DNA of 64,000 nucleotides from an uncultured Aquimarina sp. (GTDB lineage: Bacteria > Bacteroidota > Bacteroidia > Flavobacteriales > Flavobacteriaceae), in NCBI GenBank assembly GCA_947501475.1, contig CANMWA010000011.1, forward strand, positions 1 through 64,000, read 5' to 3'. Under the pieces are notes generated by a model. That model saw only the letters and a program-made list of their open reading frames with translations, did no database searches and was not told the DNA's origin. Both the position numbers and the translations under genes were made by a program. Position 1 is the stretch's first letter. Each line of letters begins with the position of its first letter. Of the stretch, positions 19,184 through 27,806 are shown in pieces.

Positions 19184-21685
19184 TTATTTCTTTTTGGTAG
19201 AGGTTTTTTTAGTAGTTTTCTTTTTGGGCGCCTTTTTCTTAGGAGCATTCTTTTCGATAAGATCTTTTACTTTATCAAGCGTAAGTTTTGTAGCATCTAC
19301 AGTTTTTGGTAGTTCGATCTTAATCTTACCTTTTATAATATTACTACGCCCCCATCTTGCTTTTTCAACTCTGATTCCTTCTTCTTCCCAGTGATGAATA
19401 ACCTTATCAATTTCTTTTTGTTTTTTCTCCTCAATTAAATTAACAATATCTTCATCAGACAAATTATCAAAATCGTATTTTTTATTTACATTAATGAACA
19501 TTCCATTCCATTTAATAAATGGCCCAAAGCGACCTGTACCTTTTTGAACCGGAAGGTTTTCATAAACATATATAGGAGCATCTGCTTTTTCTTTAGCATC
19601 TATTAACTCAATAGCTCTATCTAAATTAGTATTTAGCGGATCTTCACCTTTTTCTAAAGAAACAAACTTATCGCCAAACTTTACGTAAGGTCCAAAACGA
19701 CCATTATTTACCACAATAGTCTCTCCTTTATAATCACCTAATTCTTTTGGCAATTGAAACAAATCCATTGCTTGTTCAAAAGTAATACCGCTTAATGTTT
19801 GACCTGGAGGCAAGCTTGCAAATTTTGGCTTATCCTCATCTTCAACTGTACCGATTTGCACCATTGGACCAAATCTACCTAATCTTACACTTACCGGTTT
19901 TCCTGATACTGGGTCTTCACCTAAGATTCTTTCTCCTACTTCTCGATCTGCATTCTGCGACACATCTTCTACCCTTGGATGAAACTCATCATAGAATTCT
20001 TTCATCACATTTCTCCAGTCTTCCTGACCTTCTGCTATTTCATCAAAATCTTGTTCAACTTTTGCTGTGAAGTTGTAATCTAAAATACTCGCAAAGTGAT
20101 TTACCAAAAAGTCATTAACCACCATACCCACATCAGTAGGAATTAACTTACCTTTATCACTACCAACTTTTTCCGATAATTTTTTCTCATTAACATTATC
20201 TCCAGAAAGAATCATTTGAGTATAATTACGTAACTCTCCATCTTTAGCACCTTTCTCAACATAATTTCTATTCTGGATTGTAGAAATCGTAGGAGCATAC
20301 GTAGACGGCCTTCCTATCCCTAGTTCTTCTAATTTTTTAACCAAAGCAGCTTCTGTATATCTACTTGGTGGTCTTGTAAATCGCTCTGTTGCCGAGATAT
20401 ATTTATTGAATAAACTTTCATGAACCTTCATTGCTGGAAGAATCCCTTCTTGTTCCTCATCTTCATCATCATTACCTTCTAAATACACTTTTAGAAATCC
20501 TTCAAACTTTATTACTTCTCCGTTAGCCGTAAACTGTTCTTTATGTGTATTCGCGTCAATTTTAACATTAGTCCTCTCCAACCGCGCATCACTCATCTGA
20601 GAAGCAATAGCTCGTTTCCAGATCAACTCATACAATCGTTGTTGATCATAATCCACATTCACTGTATGTCTTGAAAAATCAGTAGGCCGTATCGCTTCGT
20701 GAGCTTCTTGTGCTCCCTTAGTTTTACCTTTATATTGTCTTGGGTTACTATACTCACTACCATATGCAGAATCAATTTCTGCTTTTGCACTATTTTGAGC
20801 TTCGACAGAGAGGTTCACACTATCTGTTCTCATATATGTTATCAAACCAGCTTCGTACAATCGTTGCGCCATGGTCATTGTTTTACTCACAGAGAAATAT
20901 AATTTCCTAGAAGCTTCTTGTTGCAATGTTGACGTTGTAAATGGTGGTGCTGGTGATTTTTTTGCAGGTTTTGTAGAAAGATCTGCAACCTTAAATGAAG
21001 CCCCTGCATTGTTATTTAAAAATGCTTTGGCTTCTTCTTTGGTTTTGAAATTTTTTGGAAGCTTTGCTTTAAATGATTTTCCAGCTTCATTAGAAAACTC
21101 TGCATCAATTCGATAAGAACCTTCTGGCTTGAAACCTATTATATCGCGTTCGCGTTCTACTATCAATCGCACTGAAACCGACTGAACTCTTCCTGCAGAT
21201 AATCCTCCTTTTACTTTTCGCCAAAGTACCGGAGATAATTCATATCCAACCAAGCGATCCAAGACACGTCTAGCTTGTTGCGCGTTTACCAGATTATAAT
21301 CTATTGCGCGAGGATTCTCAATAGCTTTAAGAATTGCATTTTTAGTGATCTCATGAAAAACAATTCTACGCGTTCTTTTTTCATCTAATTTAAGCGTCTC
21401 TGCAAGGTGCCAAGCAATGGCCTCTCCTTCTCGATCCTCATCACTAGCAAGCCACACCATCTCTGCTTTCTCAGAAAGATCTTTCAGTTTTTTTACAACA
21501 TCCTTTTTATCTTTAGAGACAATATATTTGGGTTTAAAATCTCCATCAACATCAACCCCTAATTCTTTAGAAGGTAAATCTGCAATATGCCCAAAACTGG
21601 ATGCAACTGTGTAATCTTTTCCAAGAAATTTTTCTATTGTTTTTGCCTTAGCAGGTGACTCTACAATCACTAAATTCTTAGCCAT
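19184..21685 (-). CDS. topA: DNA topoisomerase I (type IA)
   Basis: Relaxes negative supercoils by transient cleavage of one strand. TOPRIM domain: VIVESPAKAKTIEKFLG at the N-terminus and DEDREGEAIAWHL (from residue 82). Active-site tyrosine Y284 lies in GLITYMRTDS. After the core come repeats of the Topo_C_Rpt type (GRFGPMVQIG, GRFGPYVKFG, GRFGPFIKWNG) instead of cysteine zinc fingers, and a Lys-rich tail (KKKAPKKKTTKKTSTKKK). I place the start at 21685 (MAKNLVIVESPAK) rather than at 21706, because the usual family N-terminus begins there and the predicted -7 element overlaps 21706-21713. Length is then 833 aa. Confidence 0.95.
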   Translation of the reverse strand: MAKNLVIVESPAKAKTIEKFLGKDYTVASSFGHIADLPSKELGVDVDGDFKPKYIVSKDKKDVVKKLKDLSEKAEMVWLASDEDREGEAIAWHLAETLKLDEKRTRRIVFHEITKNAILKAIENPRAIDYNLVNAQQARRVLDRLVGYELSPVLWRKVKGGLSAGRVQSVSVRLIVERERDIIGFKPEGSYRIDAEFSNEAGKSFKAKLPKNFKTKEEAKAFLNNNAGASFKVADLSTKPAKKSPAPPFTTSTLQQEASRKLYFSVSKTMTMAQRLYEAGLITYMRTDSVNLSVEAQNSAKAEIDSAYGSEYSNPRQYKGKTKGAQEAHEAIRPTDFSRHTVNVDYDQQRLYELIWKRAIASQMSDARLERTNVKIDANTHKEQFTANGEVIKFEGFLKVYLEGNDDEDEEQEGILPAMKVHESLFNKYISATERFTRPPSRYTEAALVKKLEELGIGRPSTYAPTISTIQNRNYVEKGAKDGELRNYTQMILSGDNVNEKKLSEKVGSDKGKLIPTDVGMVVNDFLVNHFASILDYNFTAKVEQDFDEIAEGQEDWRNVMKEFYDEFHPRVEDVSQNADREVGERILGEDPVSGKPVSVRLGRFGPMVQIGTVEDEDKPKFASLPPGQTLSGITFEQAMDLFQLPKELGDYKGETIVVNNGRFGPYVKFGDKFVSLEKGEDPLNTNLDRAIELIDAKEKADAPIYVYENLPVQKGTGRFGPFIKWNGMFINVNKKYDFDNLSDEDIVNLIEEKKQKEIDKVIHHWEEEGIRVEKARWGRSNIIKGKIKIELPKTVDATKLTLDKVKDLIEKNAPKKKAPKKKTTKKTSTKKK

Positions 21686-21705
21686 AGTCCTATAATTTCT
21701 GACCA

Positions 21706-21733
21706 CAAAAGTATATCAATTTTTTGAGATCAA
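21706..21733 (-). promoter_or_regulatory. Predicted topA promoter
   Basis: On the minus strand TTG (21731-21733), 17 nt, then TACTTTTG (21706-21713), a full match to the Bacteroidota -7 consensus. It lies 20 bp upstream of the preferred topA start and would drive topA plus the arginase-fold gene. Confidence 0.55.
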
Positions 21734-21761
21734 GATTCTTTATTAAAAAATTAGTTTAAAA

Positions 21762-21785
21762 AAAACCTGCTAATACGCAGGTTTT
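21762..21785 (-). terminator. Rho-independent terminator
   Basis: AAAACCTGC-TAATAC-GCAGGTTTT, a perfect 9-bp stem with A/T flanks, 7 bp past the stop codon of the membrane protein gene 21793-22575. Confidence 0.8.
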
Positions 21786-21792
21786 AAAAATT

Positions 21793-22575
21793 TTATTTCA
21801 CAAATAAGGTGTCATCTTTTTCAGATTCTTCATCCTCAAAACCTATTGTTTGCTTATATATTAAATAAACCGGCATATACACAAATGAGGCTGTAAAAAA
21901 CACACCTACAAAGCATAATATCATACCTACAAACTGAGCTATCATTGAAGAAATAAAAATTAACCCAAAAGCTATTAACCAAATTTTATTACCAAGTTTA
22001 AAACTAGCTTTTATCAAATCAGACACACCGACATCAGGATTAAATGCAAATATTACTCCTAACAATTGCAAAGGAACCATTACATAAAGCAAAGGAAGAT
22101 AACATAACAATGTAGCCAACAACGCTATCCCAAACGTTGCTATAGCTATTGTAAGTATTTTTCCTAAATATTTACTTTTAAGAAACATAAAGTATTTAGA
22201 ACTTTCAGGAAGACCTAAATCAACTTGCCTACATACTCTATAAAAATGTGCTGTGATCCCAAACTGAAGTGCAGTTGCAATCATTGCTATCACAAAAACC
22301 AAAATTATAAATAAAATCATTAAACCAATTGACAATTCTTCATATTGACTCCCATACTCTCCATAATTACTTTCGTAACCAGCAAATCCTGCTAATGCAA
22401 AAATTGGAATATACATTACAAAAAACAACGGAATCATAATTACCATTGAAATAAGCAAATGAACAAACCCTTGTAACCATACTTTTTGAAAAAGCTCTAT
22501 ACTTTTATTAAAAACATCTCCAAAATCTATAACACCACTATTTTCTATCTTCTCAAAAAGCCTATTAGACATCAT
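21793..22575 (-). CDS. Conserved multi-spanning membrane protein, function unknown
   Basis: A 260-aa protein I do not recognise. It has a soluble N-terminal segment (FEKIENSGVIDFGDVFNKS) and about five or six hydrophobic helices (LLISMVIMIPLFFVMYIPIF; LMILFIILVFVIAMIATAL; ILTIAIATFGIALLATLL; IWLIAFGLIFISSMIAQ; MILCFVGVFFTASFVYMPVY), then an acidic tail. The regular helix pairs and the N-terminal motif resemble uncharacterised DUF-type integral membrane proteins common in Flavobacteriia. A -7-like TATATTTG lies upstream (22606-22613, minus strand). It is monocistronic with its own terminator and divergent from miaB. Confidence 0.75.
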   Translation of the reverse strand: MMSNRLFEKIENSGVIDFGDVFNKSIELFQKVWLQGFVHLLISMVIMIPLFFVMYIPIFALAGFAGYESNYGEYGSQYEELSIGLMILFIILVFVIAMIATALQFGITAHFYRVCRQVDLGLPESSKYFMFLKSKYLGKILTIAIATFGIALLATLLCYLPLLYVMVPLQLLGVIFAFNPDVGVSDLIKASFKLGNKIWLIAFGLIFISSMIAQFVGMILCFVGVFFTASFVYMPVYLIYKQTIGFEDEESEKDDTLFVK

Positions 22576-22642
22576 ATATTTAATAATTTATGGATTGAAA
22601 GTTCTCAAATATAGATTTTTTACAAAATAATCTCATGACACT

Positions 22643-22673
22643 TTGTCATAAATCGTATTAAAAAGTATCTTTG
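22643..22673 (+). promoter_or_regulatory. Predicted miaB promoter
   Basis: TTG (22643-22645), 20 nt, TATCTTTG (22666-22673): a full match to the Bacteroidota consensus with ideal spacing, 37 bp before the miaB ATG. A short inverted repeat ATGACA-ctt-TGTCAT (22635-22649) covers the -33 element and could be an operator, or chance. Confidence 0.7.
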
Positions 22674-22710
22674 CACACTATTTGACCCAAGTTTATAAGG
22701 AATTATTTTT

Positions 22711-24156
22711 ATGGAGAAGATTATTGACGAAGATAAACAAGGACAACCTCTTGTTCTTGATCAAAAAAAAGAAAATCAACGTAAACTTTTTATTGAGAGT
22801 TACGGTTGCCAGATGAATTTTAGTGATAGCGAAATTGTAGCTTCAATTTTGGCTAAGGAAGGGTTTAATACTACTCAAAAGCTTGAAGACGCAGATTTGG
22901 TATTGGTAAACACTTGTTCTATTCGAGAAAAAGCAGAACAAACCGTTAGAAAAAGGTTAGAAAAATATAATGCAGTAAAAAGAATCAATCCAAAAATGAA
23001 GGTTGGAGTTCTTGGCTGTATGGCAGAGCGACTAAAAAGCAAATTTCTTGAGGAAGAAAAAATTGTAGATCTAGTCGTTGGGCCTGATGCTTATAAAGAT
23101 CTACCTAATCTAATTGAAGAAGTTGATGCCGGTCGTAATGCAGTAAATGTAGTACTCTCTAAAGAAGAAACATACGGCGACATTTCACCCGTACGCCTGC
23201 AAAGCAATGGCGTATCTGCTTTTGTCTCTATCACTAGAGGTTGCGATAATATGTGTACATTCTGCGTAGTACCCTTTACCAGAGGTAGAGAACGTAGTAG
23301 AGACCCACAAAGTATCCTAAAAGAAATAGATGATTTAGTTGGGCAAAACTTTAAAGAAATTACGCTATTAGGACAAAATGTAGATAGTTATTTATGGTAT
23401 GGCGGTGGTCTCAAAAAAGATTTTGAAAAAGCTTCAGATTTTCAAAAGGCAACTGCTGTAGATTTTGCTAAACTTTTGGATATGACTGCACAAAAATATC
23501 CAAGATTACGCATACGTTTCTCTACATCAAATCCACAGGACATGACTTTAGATGTTATTAAAATCATGGCAAAACATAAAAATATTTGCAAACATATTCA
23601 CTTGCCTATACAAAGCGGTAGTGATCGCATCCTAAAAGAGATGAATCGATTACATACGCGACAAGAATATATTGATTTGATTAATAATATCAAGCAAATA
23701 ATTCCTGACTGTGCTATAACGCAAGATATGATCATTGGTTTCCCAACTGAAACTGAAGAAGATCACCAAGACACCTTATCATTATTAGAGCATATAAAAT
23801 ATGAACACGGGTATATGTATGCATATTCTGAAAGACCAGGCACTCTAGCAGAACGTAAATTAGAAGACGATGTGCCTGAAGAAGTTAAAAAAAGAAGACT
23901 TGCAGAAGTTATAGCTTTACAGCGAACACATTGCGCATACAAACATCAAAATTATATTGGAAAAACTTTTGAAGTTTTAATTGAAAAAGAATCAAAAAAA
24001 TCTGATCAACACTGGAGCGGAAGAACTACAACAAACATTGTAGCCATATTTCCGAAAAAAAATTATAAAATAGGTGATTTTGTAATGGTACATATTGAAG
24101 ATTGTACTAGTGCAACATTGCTAGGTGAAGCTGTTGGGTATTCAGAAAACAACTAA
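22711..24156 (+). CDS. miaB: tRNA-2-methylthio-N6-dimethylallyladenosine synthase MiaB
   Basis: Radical-SAM methylthiotransferase that adds the methylthio group to i6A37 of tRNAs reading UNN codons. N-terminal UPF0004 domain with three cluster cysteines: C33 (SYGCQMNFSDSE), C69 (VNTCSIREKA) and C103 (LGCMAERLK). The radical-SAM CxxxCxxC is C178, C182 and C185 (RGCDNMCTFCVVPFTRG). A TRAM domain closes the protein (IGKTFEVLIEKESKK). Length 481 aa is normal. It begins a plus-strand run with the sigma-54 activator, lptE, a hypothetical gene and secG. Confidence 0.96.
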   Translation: MEKIIDEDKQGQPLVLDQKKENQRKLFIESYGCQMNFSDSEIVASILAKEGFNTTQKLEDADLVLVNTCSIREKAEQTVRKRLEKYNAVKRINPKMKVGVLGCMAERLKSKFLEEEKIVDLVVGPDAYKDLPNLIEEVDAGRNAVNVVLSKEETYGDISPVRLQSNGVSAFVSITRGCDNMCTFCVVPFTRGRERSRDPQSILKEIDDLVGQNFKEITLLGQNVDSYLWYGGGLKKDFEKASDFQKATAVDFAKLLDMTAQKYPRLRIRFSTSNPQDMTLDVIKIMAKHKNICKHIHLPIQSGSDRILKEMNRLHTRQEYIDLINNIKQIIPDCAITQDMIIGFPTETEEDHQDTLSLLEHIKYEHGYMYAYSERPGTLAERKLEDDVPEEVKKRRLAEVIALQRTHCAYKHQNYIGKTFEVLIEKESKKSDQHWSGRTTTNIVAIFPKKNYKIGDFVMVHIEDCTSATLLGEAVGYSENN

Positions 24157-24188
24157 TCACTAACCAAAACTAATAATTAATTTAATCA

Positions 24189-25448
24189 ATGGAATCAGTT
24201 CAAGCTACAAAACAACGATTCGGGATTATAGGAAATAATGCCAAACTTAATCGTGCGGTAGAAAAAGCGATCCAGGTCGCTCCTACAGATATCTCGGTTT
24301 TGGTTACAGGAGAAAGTGGTGTAGGTAAAGAAAGTATTCCTAAAATTATACATTCTCTATCCCATCGTAAACATGGTAAATATATAGCTGTTAACTGTGG
24401 AGCTATCCCAGAAGGCACTATAGATAGTGAACTTTTTGGACATGAAAAAGGAGCATTTACTGGCGCTACACAAACTCGAAATGGATATTTTGAAGTTGCT
24501 GACGGAGGAACCATTTTTTTGGATGAAGTAGGAGAACTACCGCTAACTACACAAGTACGATTATTAAGAGTTCTTGAAAATGGTGAGTTTATAAAAGTAG
24601 GTTCTTCCAAAGTACAAAAAACAGATGTTCGTATCGTTGCCGCTACCAATGTAAATATGTTTGAAGCTATAAAAAAAGGAAAGTTTAGAGAAGATCTTTA
24701 TTATCGCCTTAGCACGGTAGAAATTCTCTTGCCTCCTCTTAGAAATCGCAAAGAAGATATTCATTTGCTATTTAGAAAATTCGCTTCAGATTTTGCTTCT
24801 AAATATAAGATGCCAACCATACGATTAGCAGAAGACGCTGTTGGCTTATTAGAAAAATATCACTGGAGTGGTAATATTAGACAGTTACGCAACATTGCAG
24901 AACAAATTTCAGTCCTTGAACAAAACAGAGCAATATCTGCAAGCACACTACATAATTATCTGCCTAATATAGGAAGTAATTTACCCGCAGTAATTTCTTC
25001 TGATAAAAAAGAAAGTGATTTTAGTAATGAAAGAGAAATTTTGTACAAAGTGCTTTTTGATATGAAAAGCGACCTAAATGATCTCAAAAAATTAACTATG
25101 GAATTGATGGAAAGTGGCAATAATCCAGAGGTTCAAAAAGAAAATGAAGGGCTAATCAGAAAAATCTATCGAGAAGAGGACAAAGAAGATATTCGTTTTG
25201 AGGAAGCTGTTACCCCCACAACTGAGGTTTTACAAATACAATCTCCCGCTATAGTATCAAAAGAAGAAGATAAGTATCATTTTGCCGAAGAAATTGAAGA
25301 AGAAGAAACGTTATCCCTACAAGACAAAGAACTAGAATTGATCAAAAAATCATTAGATCGACATAGAGGTAAGCGTAAAGCCGCTGCAGAAGAGCTAGGG
25401 ATTAGCGAACGTACTTTATACAGAAAAATTAAACAATACGATCTTTAG
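24189..25448 (+). CDS. Sigma-54-dependent transcriptional activator without receiver domain
   Basis: AAA+ enhancer-binding protein that drives open-complex formation by sigma-54 RNA polymerase. Walker A GESGVGKES (41-49), the sigma-54 contact loop GAFTGA (88-93), Walker B GTIFLDEVGE, and the arginine-finger region FREDLYYRL are all intact. After an acidic linker (about 265-375) a Fis-type HTH ends the protein (KAAAEELGISERTLYRKI). There is no N-terminal response-regulator or GAF domain, so control is not by direct phosphorylation of this polypeptide. It lies 32 bp after miaB and 41 bp before the preferred lptE start, in an arrangement often seen in Flavobacteriia. Confidence 0.92.
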   Translation: MESVQATKQRFGIIGNNAKLNRAVEKAIQVAPTDISVLVTGESGVGKESIPKIIHSLSHRKHGKYIAVNCGAIPEGTIDSELFGHEKGAFTGATQTRNGYFEVADGGTIFLDEVGELPLTTQVRLLRVLENGEFIKVGSSKVQKTDVRIVAATNVNMFEAIKKGKFREDLYYRLSTVEILLPPLRNRKEDIHLLFRKFASDFASKYKMPTIRLAEDAVGLLEKYHWSGNIRQLRNIAEQISVLEQNRAISASTLHNYLPNIGSNLPAVISSDKKESDFSNEREILYKVLFDMKSDLNDLKKLTMELMESGNNPEVQKENEGLIRKIYREEDKEDIRFEEAVTPTTEVLQIQSPAIVSKEEDKYHFAEEIEEEETLSLQDKELELIKKSLDRHRGKRKAAAEELGISERTLYRKIKQYDL

Positions 25449-25489
25449 TAGATTTGATAAAAAGTTATTATAATTATATAAAAAGTTTA

Positions 25490-25996
25490 ATGAAAAAACT
25501 AAACCATGTAATAATCGGTTTAATTACCTTAGTAGTGATTCAAGGGTGTGGAGCTTATTCTTTTAGTGGAATATCAATTGGTCCAGAAACCAAAACATTT
25601 CAAGTTAATTTTTTCCAAAATCAAGCACCAAGAATATTTCCTGGAGCAGATCAAACTTTTACAAACCAATTACAAGATTTAATACTAAATCAAACAAACC
25701 TTAGTCTAGTTACCTCTGATGGTGATATTGTTTACGAAGGAGAAATTGTACAAGATTATGTCTCTCCAAATACTGCAACTTCACAAATAACTGCAGCTCA
25801 AAACAGATTGACTCTTGCTATTAATGTTAGATTTTATGACGCAAAAGATCCAACACAAGACCTAGAGCAACGTTTTTCATTTTTCTTTGATTATCCTGCT
25901 TCGCAATCAGAAAATACAATAAGAGACGAAGCGTTACAGGTAATTTTTGAACGAATCACACAAGATATATTCAACGCTACCTTAGCCAGGTGGTAA
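25490..25996 (+). CDS. lptE: LPS assembly lipoprotein LptE
   Basis: Outer-membrane lipoprotein that plugs the LptD barrel for lipopolysaccharide insertion. I place the start at 25490 because the signal peptide and lipobox begin there (MKKLNHVIIGLITLVVIQGC, Cys20); an upstream TTG at 25454 would add twelve residues ahead of it. The mature part shows the LptE-like core of Bacteroidota: GAYSFSGISIGPETKTFQV, TFTNQLQDLILNQT, and YEGEIVQDYVSP. Length is 168 aa. It is in an operon with the sigma-54 activator and the following TPR-like gene. Confidence 0.88.
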   Translation: MKKLNHVIIGLITLVVIQGCGAYSFSGISIGPETKTFQVNFFQNQAPRIFPGADQTFTNQLQDLILNQTNLSLVTSDGDIVYEGEIVQDYVSPNTATSQITAAQNRLTLAINVRFYDAKDPTQDLEQRFSFFFDYPASQSENTIRDEALQVIFERITQDIFNATLARW

Positions 25997-26043
25997 ACCG
26001 ATATAAATTTATACTATTAAAAGAAATCGAAACCTAAGATAAA

Positions 26044-26961
26044 TTGAACACTAAAGAGCTTACATATTTACTTCAGAATCCGGTTGAGCTAGATAAAAAA
26101 CACATATCTGCTCTAGAAAAACTTATTCGTGAGTTCCCGTATTTTCAACCAGCTCGATCTTTATTTTTAAAGTGCTTAATGGACCAAGAAAGCTTTAGGT
26201 ATAATCAAGAATTAAAAACAACAGCAGCCTATACTACAGACCGTAGTGTTTTATTTGATTTTATTACTTCTGATTCTTTTAAAGAAAAAACAAACATATC
26301 TCAAACACTACAGAAAAGTAAATCCGAAATTAATGTCATCGATCCAGAAGAAGTAAAAACTTTGCCTAGAATGGCAATGGATGATGCAGTAAGAATGAAA
26401 ATGAAAGAAGCTGAAGATGTTTTGAATCCGGCATTATTTTCGGCTAGGCAAGAAGAAAGCACTATCAAACAAGTAGAACTTTCAGAATCAATAGAATCTG
26501 ACAACAAAACCCTAGAAGAAGAGTTACAGATCAATAAACCTCTGGATTTCAATAAAAAAGAATCTCATTCGTTTGCCGAGTGGTTAAAATTAACCTCTTT
26601 AAAACCAGTAGACAGAGAAATCAAAAAAGAAACTGAAATTTCATCTACAGAAAATAACAAAAAAGAAGATATCAAATCGTTGGATCAAAAAGATAAATAT
26701 GAACTTATTGATGAATTTATTGCCAATAATCCAAAGATTAAACCCGCATCAAAAAATACCCCAGCCCGCAATCTCGCCAAAAAAAATCTAGTCCCTACAG
26801 ACGAATTAATGACAGAAACTCTGGCTAGAGTATACTTAACTCAAAAAAACTATAAAAAAGCAATTCAAGCATATAACATATTAATTTTGAAAAATCCCGA
26901 AAAAAGTGGTTTCTTTGCAGACCAAATTCGGGCAATAAAGAAATTACAAGAAAATAAATAA
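26044..26961 (+). CDS. Hypothetical protein with C-terminal TPR-like helices
   Basis: A 305-aa protein of unknown function found between lptE and secG. It starts at TTG (MNTKELTYLLQNPVELDKK). The first 60 residues look like a helical domain with HISALEKLIREFPYFQPARS. The middle is charged, low-complexity and rich in Lys, Glu and Ser. The last 50 residues form one TPR-like helical pair (TETLARVYLTQKNYKKAIQ, AYNILILKNPEKS). No signal peptide or membrane segment is seen, so it is probably cytoplasmic. Conserved placement beside lptE and secG suggests an envelope-related role, but that is only context. Confidence 0.8.
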   Translation: MNTKELTYLLQNPVELDKKHISALEKLIREFPYFQPARSLFLKCLMDQESFRYNQELKTTAAYTTDRSVLFDFITSDSFKEKTNISQTLQKSKSEINVIDPEEVKTLPRMAMDDAVRMKMKEAEDVLNPALFSARQEESTIKQVELSESIESDNKTLEEELQINKPLDFNKKESHSFAEWLKLTSLKPVDREIKKETEISSTENNKKEDIKSLDQKDKYELIDEFIANNPKIKPASKNTPARNLAKKNLVPTDELMTETLARVYLTQKNYKKAIQAYNILILKNPEKSGFFADQIRAIKKLQENK

Positions 26962-26972
26962 CAAAATAAATA

Positions 26973-27299
26973 ATGACAACGTTTTCAATTTTTTTAATAC
27001 TAATCGTTATTGTATCATTCTTATTAGTAGTAGTAATTATGGTGCAAAACCCTAAAGGAGGTGGATTATCTTCTTCTTTTGGCGGCGGCGGAACGCAACA
27101 ACTAGGTGGTGTAAAAAAGACCACAGACTTTCTAGATAAGAGTACATGGACTTTAGCAACGCTATTACTAGTGTTGATCTTATTATCTAATATCGATTTG
27201 ATGAATGAAGGCACTGCCCAGGAATCAAAAGTAAACACAGAAGATGTTCAAGTAGAAACTCCAGTAATACCTACTGCAGAAGATGACAATCAAGAATAA
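26973..27299 (+). CDS. secG: Preprotein translocase subunit SecG
   Basis: Small accessory subunit of the SecYEG channel. Two membrane helices (FSIFLILIVIVSFLLVVVIM and TWTLATLLLVLILLSNIDL) flank a Gly-rich loop containing the family hallmark VMVQNPKGGGLSSSFGGGG. An acidic tail of about 30 residues extends past the second helix, as in other Bacteroidota SecG. It starts 11 bp after the preceding gene and ends the operon before a strong terminator. Confidence 0.93.
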   Translation: MTTFSIFLILIVIVSFLLVVVIMVQNPKGGGLSSSFGGGGTQQLGGVKKTTDFLDKSTWTLATLLLVLILLSNIDLMNEGTAQESKVNTEDVQVETPVIPTAEDDNQE

Positions 27300-27321
27300 C
27301 AGCTTTTGAAAAAACAATAAC

Positions 27322-27355
27322 AAAAATGCCGACTTGTCATACAGTCGGCATTTTT
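27322..27355 (+). terminator. Terminator after secG
   Basis: Perfect 13-bp stem AAAAATGCCGACT / AGTCGGCATTTTT with an 8-nt loop and a trailing T run, 22 bp past the secG stop. It isolates groES-groEL from the upstream operon. Confidence 0.92.
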
Positions 27356-27364
27356 TGTTTCAAT

Positions 27365-27395
27365 TTGTCAGGATCAAACCACTGGCATAGTTTCT
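27365..27395 (+). promoter_or_regulatory. Predicted groES-groEL promoter
   Basis: TTG (27365-27367), 20 nt, TAGTTTCT (27388-27395), two bases from the TAnnTTTG consensus. No CIRCE inverted repeat (TTAGCACTC...GAGTGCTAA) is present between 27356 and 27449, so HrcA control is not indicated. Confidence 0.4.
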
Positions 27396-27449
27396 GAAAT
27401 GTATAGCATCAAATATTTCATTTTAATTTTAAAATAAAAACTAATCATA

Positions 27450-27725
27450 ATGGGAGTAAATATTAAACCTCTTTCAGATCGTGTGGTTGTAGAACCACTT
27501 CCTGCTGAGACACAAACAGCATCTGGATTATTCATTCCTGACTCGGCTCAGGAAAAACAGCAAAAAGGTAAAGTAGCTGCCGTAGGTAATGGTAAAAAAG
27601 ACCATGAGATGACGGTAAAAGTAGGTGACACTGTTCTTTATGGAAAATATTCAGGGACTGAATTAAAATTAGACGGAAAAGATTATCTAATTATGCGCGA
27701 AGATGATATTCTTGCAATCGTATAA
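27450..27725 (+). CDS. groES: Co-chaperonin GroES
   Basis: 10-kDa lid of the GroEL folding chamber. The family N-terminus (IKPLSDRVVVEPLPAE), the mobile loop (TQTASGLFIPDSAQEK) and the core strands (GDTVLYGKYSGTEL, DYLIMREDDILAI) are complete. Length 91 aa is normal. It is followed after 81 bp by groEL, with a hairpin between the two genes. Confidence 0.96.
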   Translation: MGVNIKPLSDRVVVEPLPAETQTASGLFIPDSAQEKQQKGKVAAVGNGKKDHEMTVKVGDTVLYGKYSGTELKLDGKDYLIMREDDILAIV

Positions 27726-27756
27726 TTAATTATTAATTCAAAATACACAAATCACA

Positions 27757-27780
27757 AATCCTAACATCCTGGTTAGGATT
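27757..27780 (+). other. Intercistronic hairpin between groES and groEL
   Basis: AATCCTAAC-atcctg-GTTAGGATT forms a perfect 9-bp stem. No T run follows, so it is more likely an mRNA processing or stability element than a terminator. Confidence 0.5.
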
Positions 27781-27806
27781 GAAAAATTTCAAAATAAATA
27801 AATATT

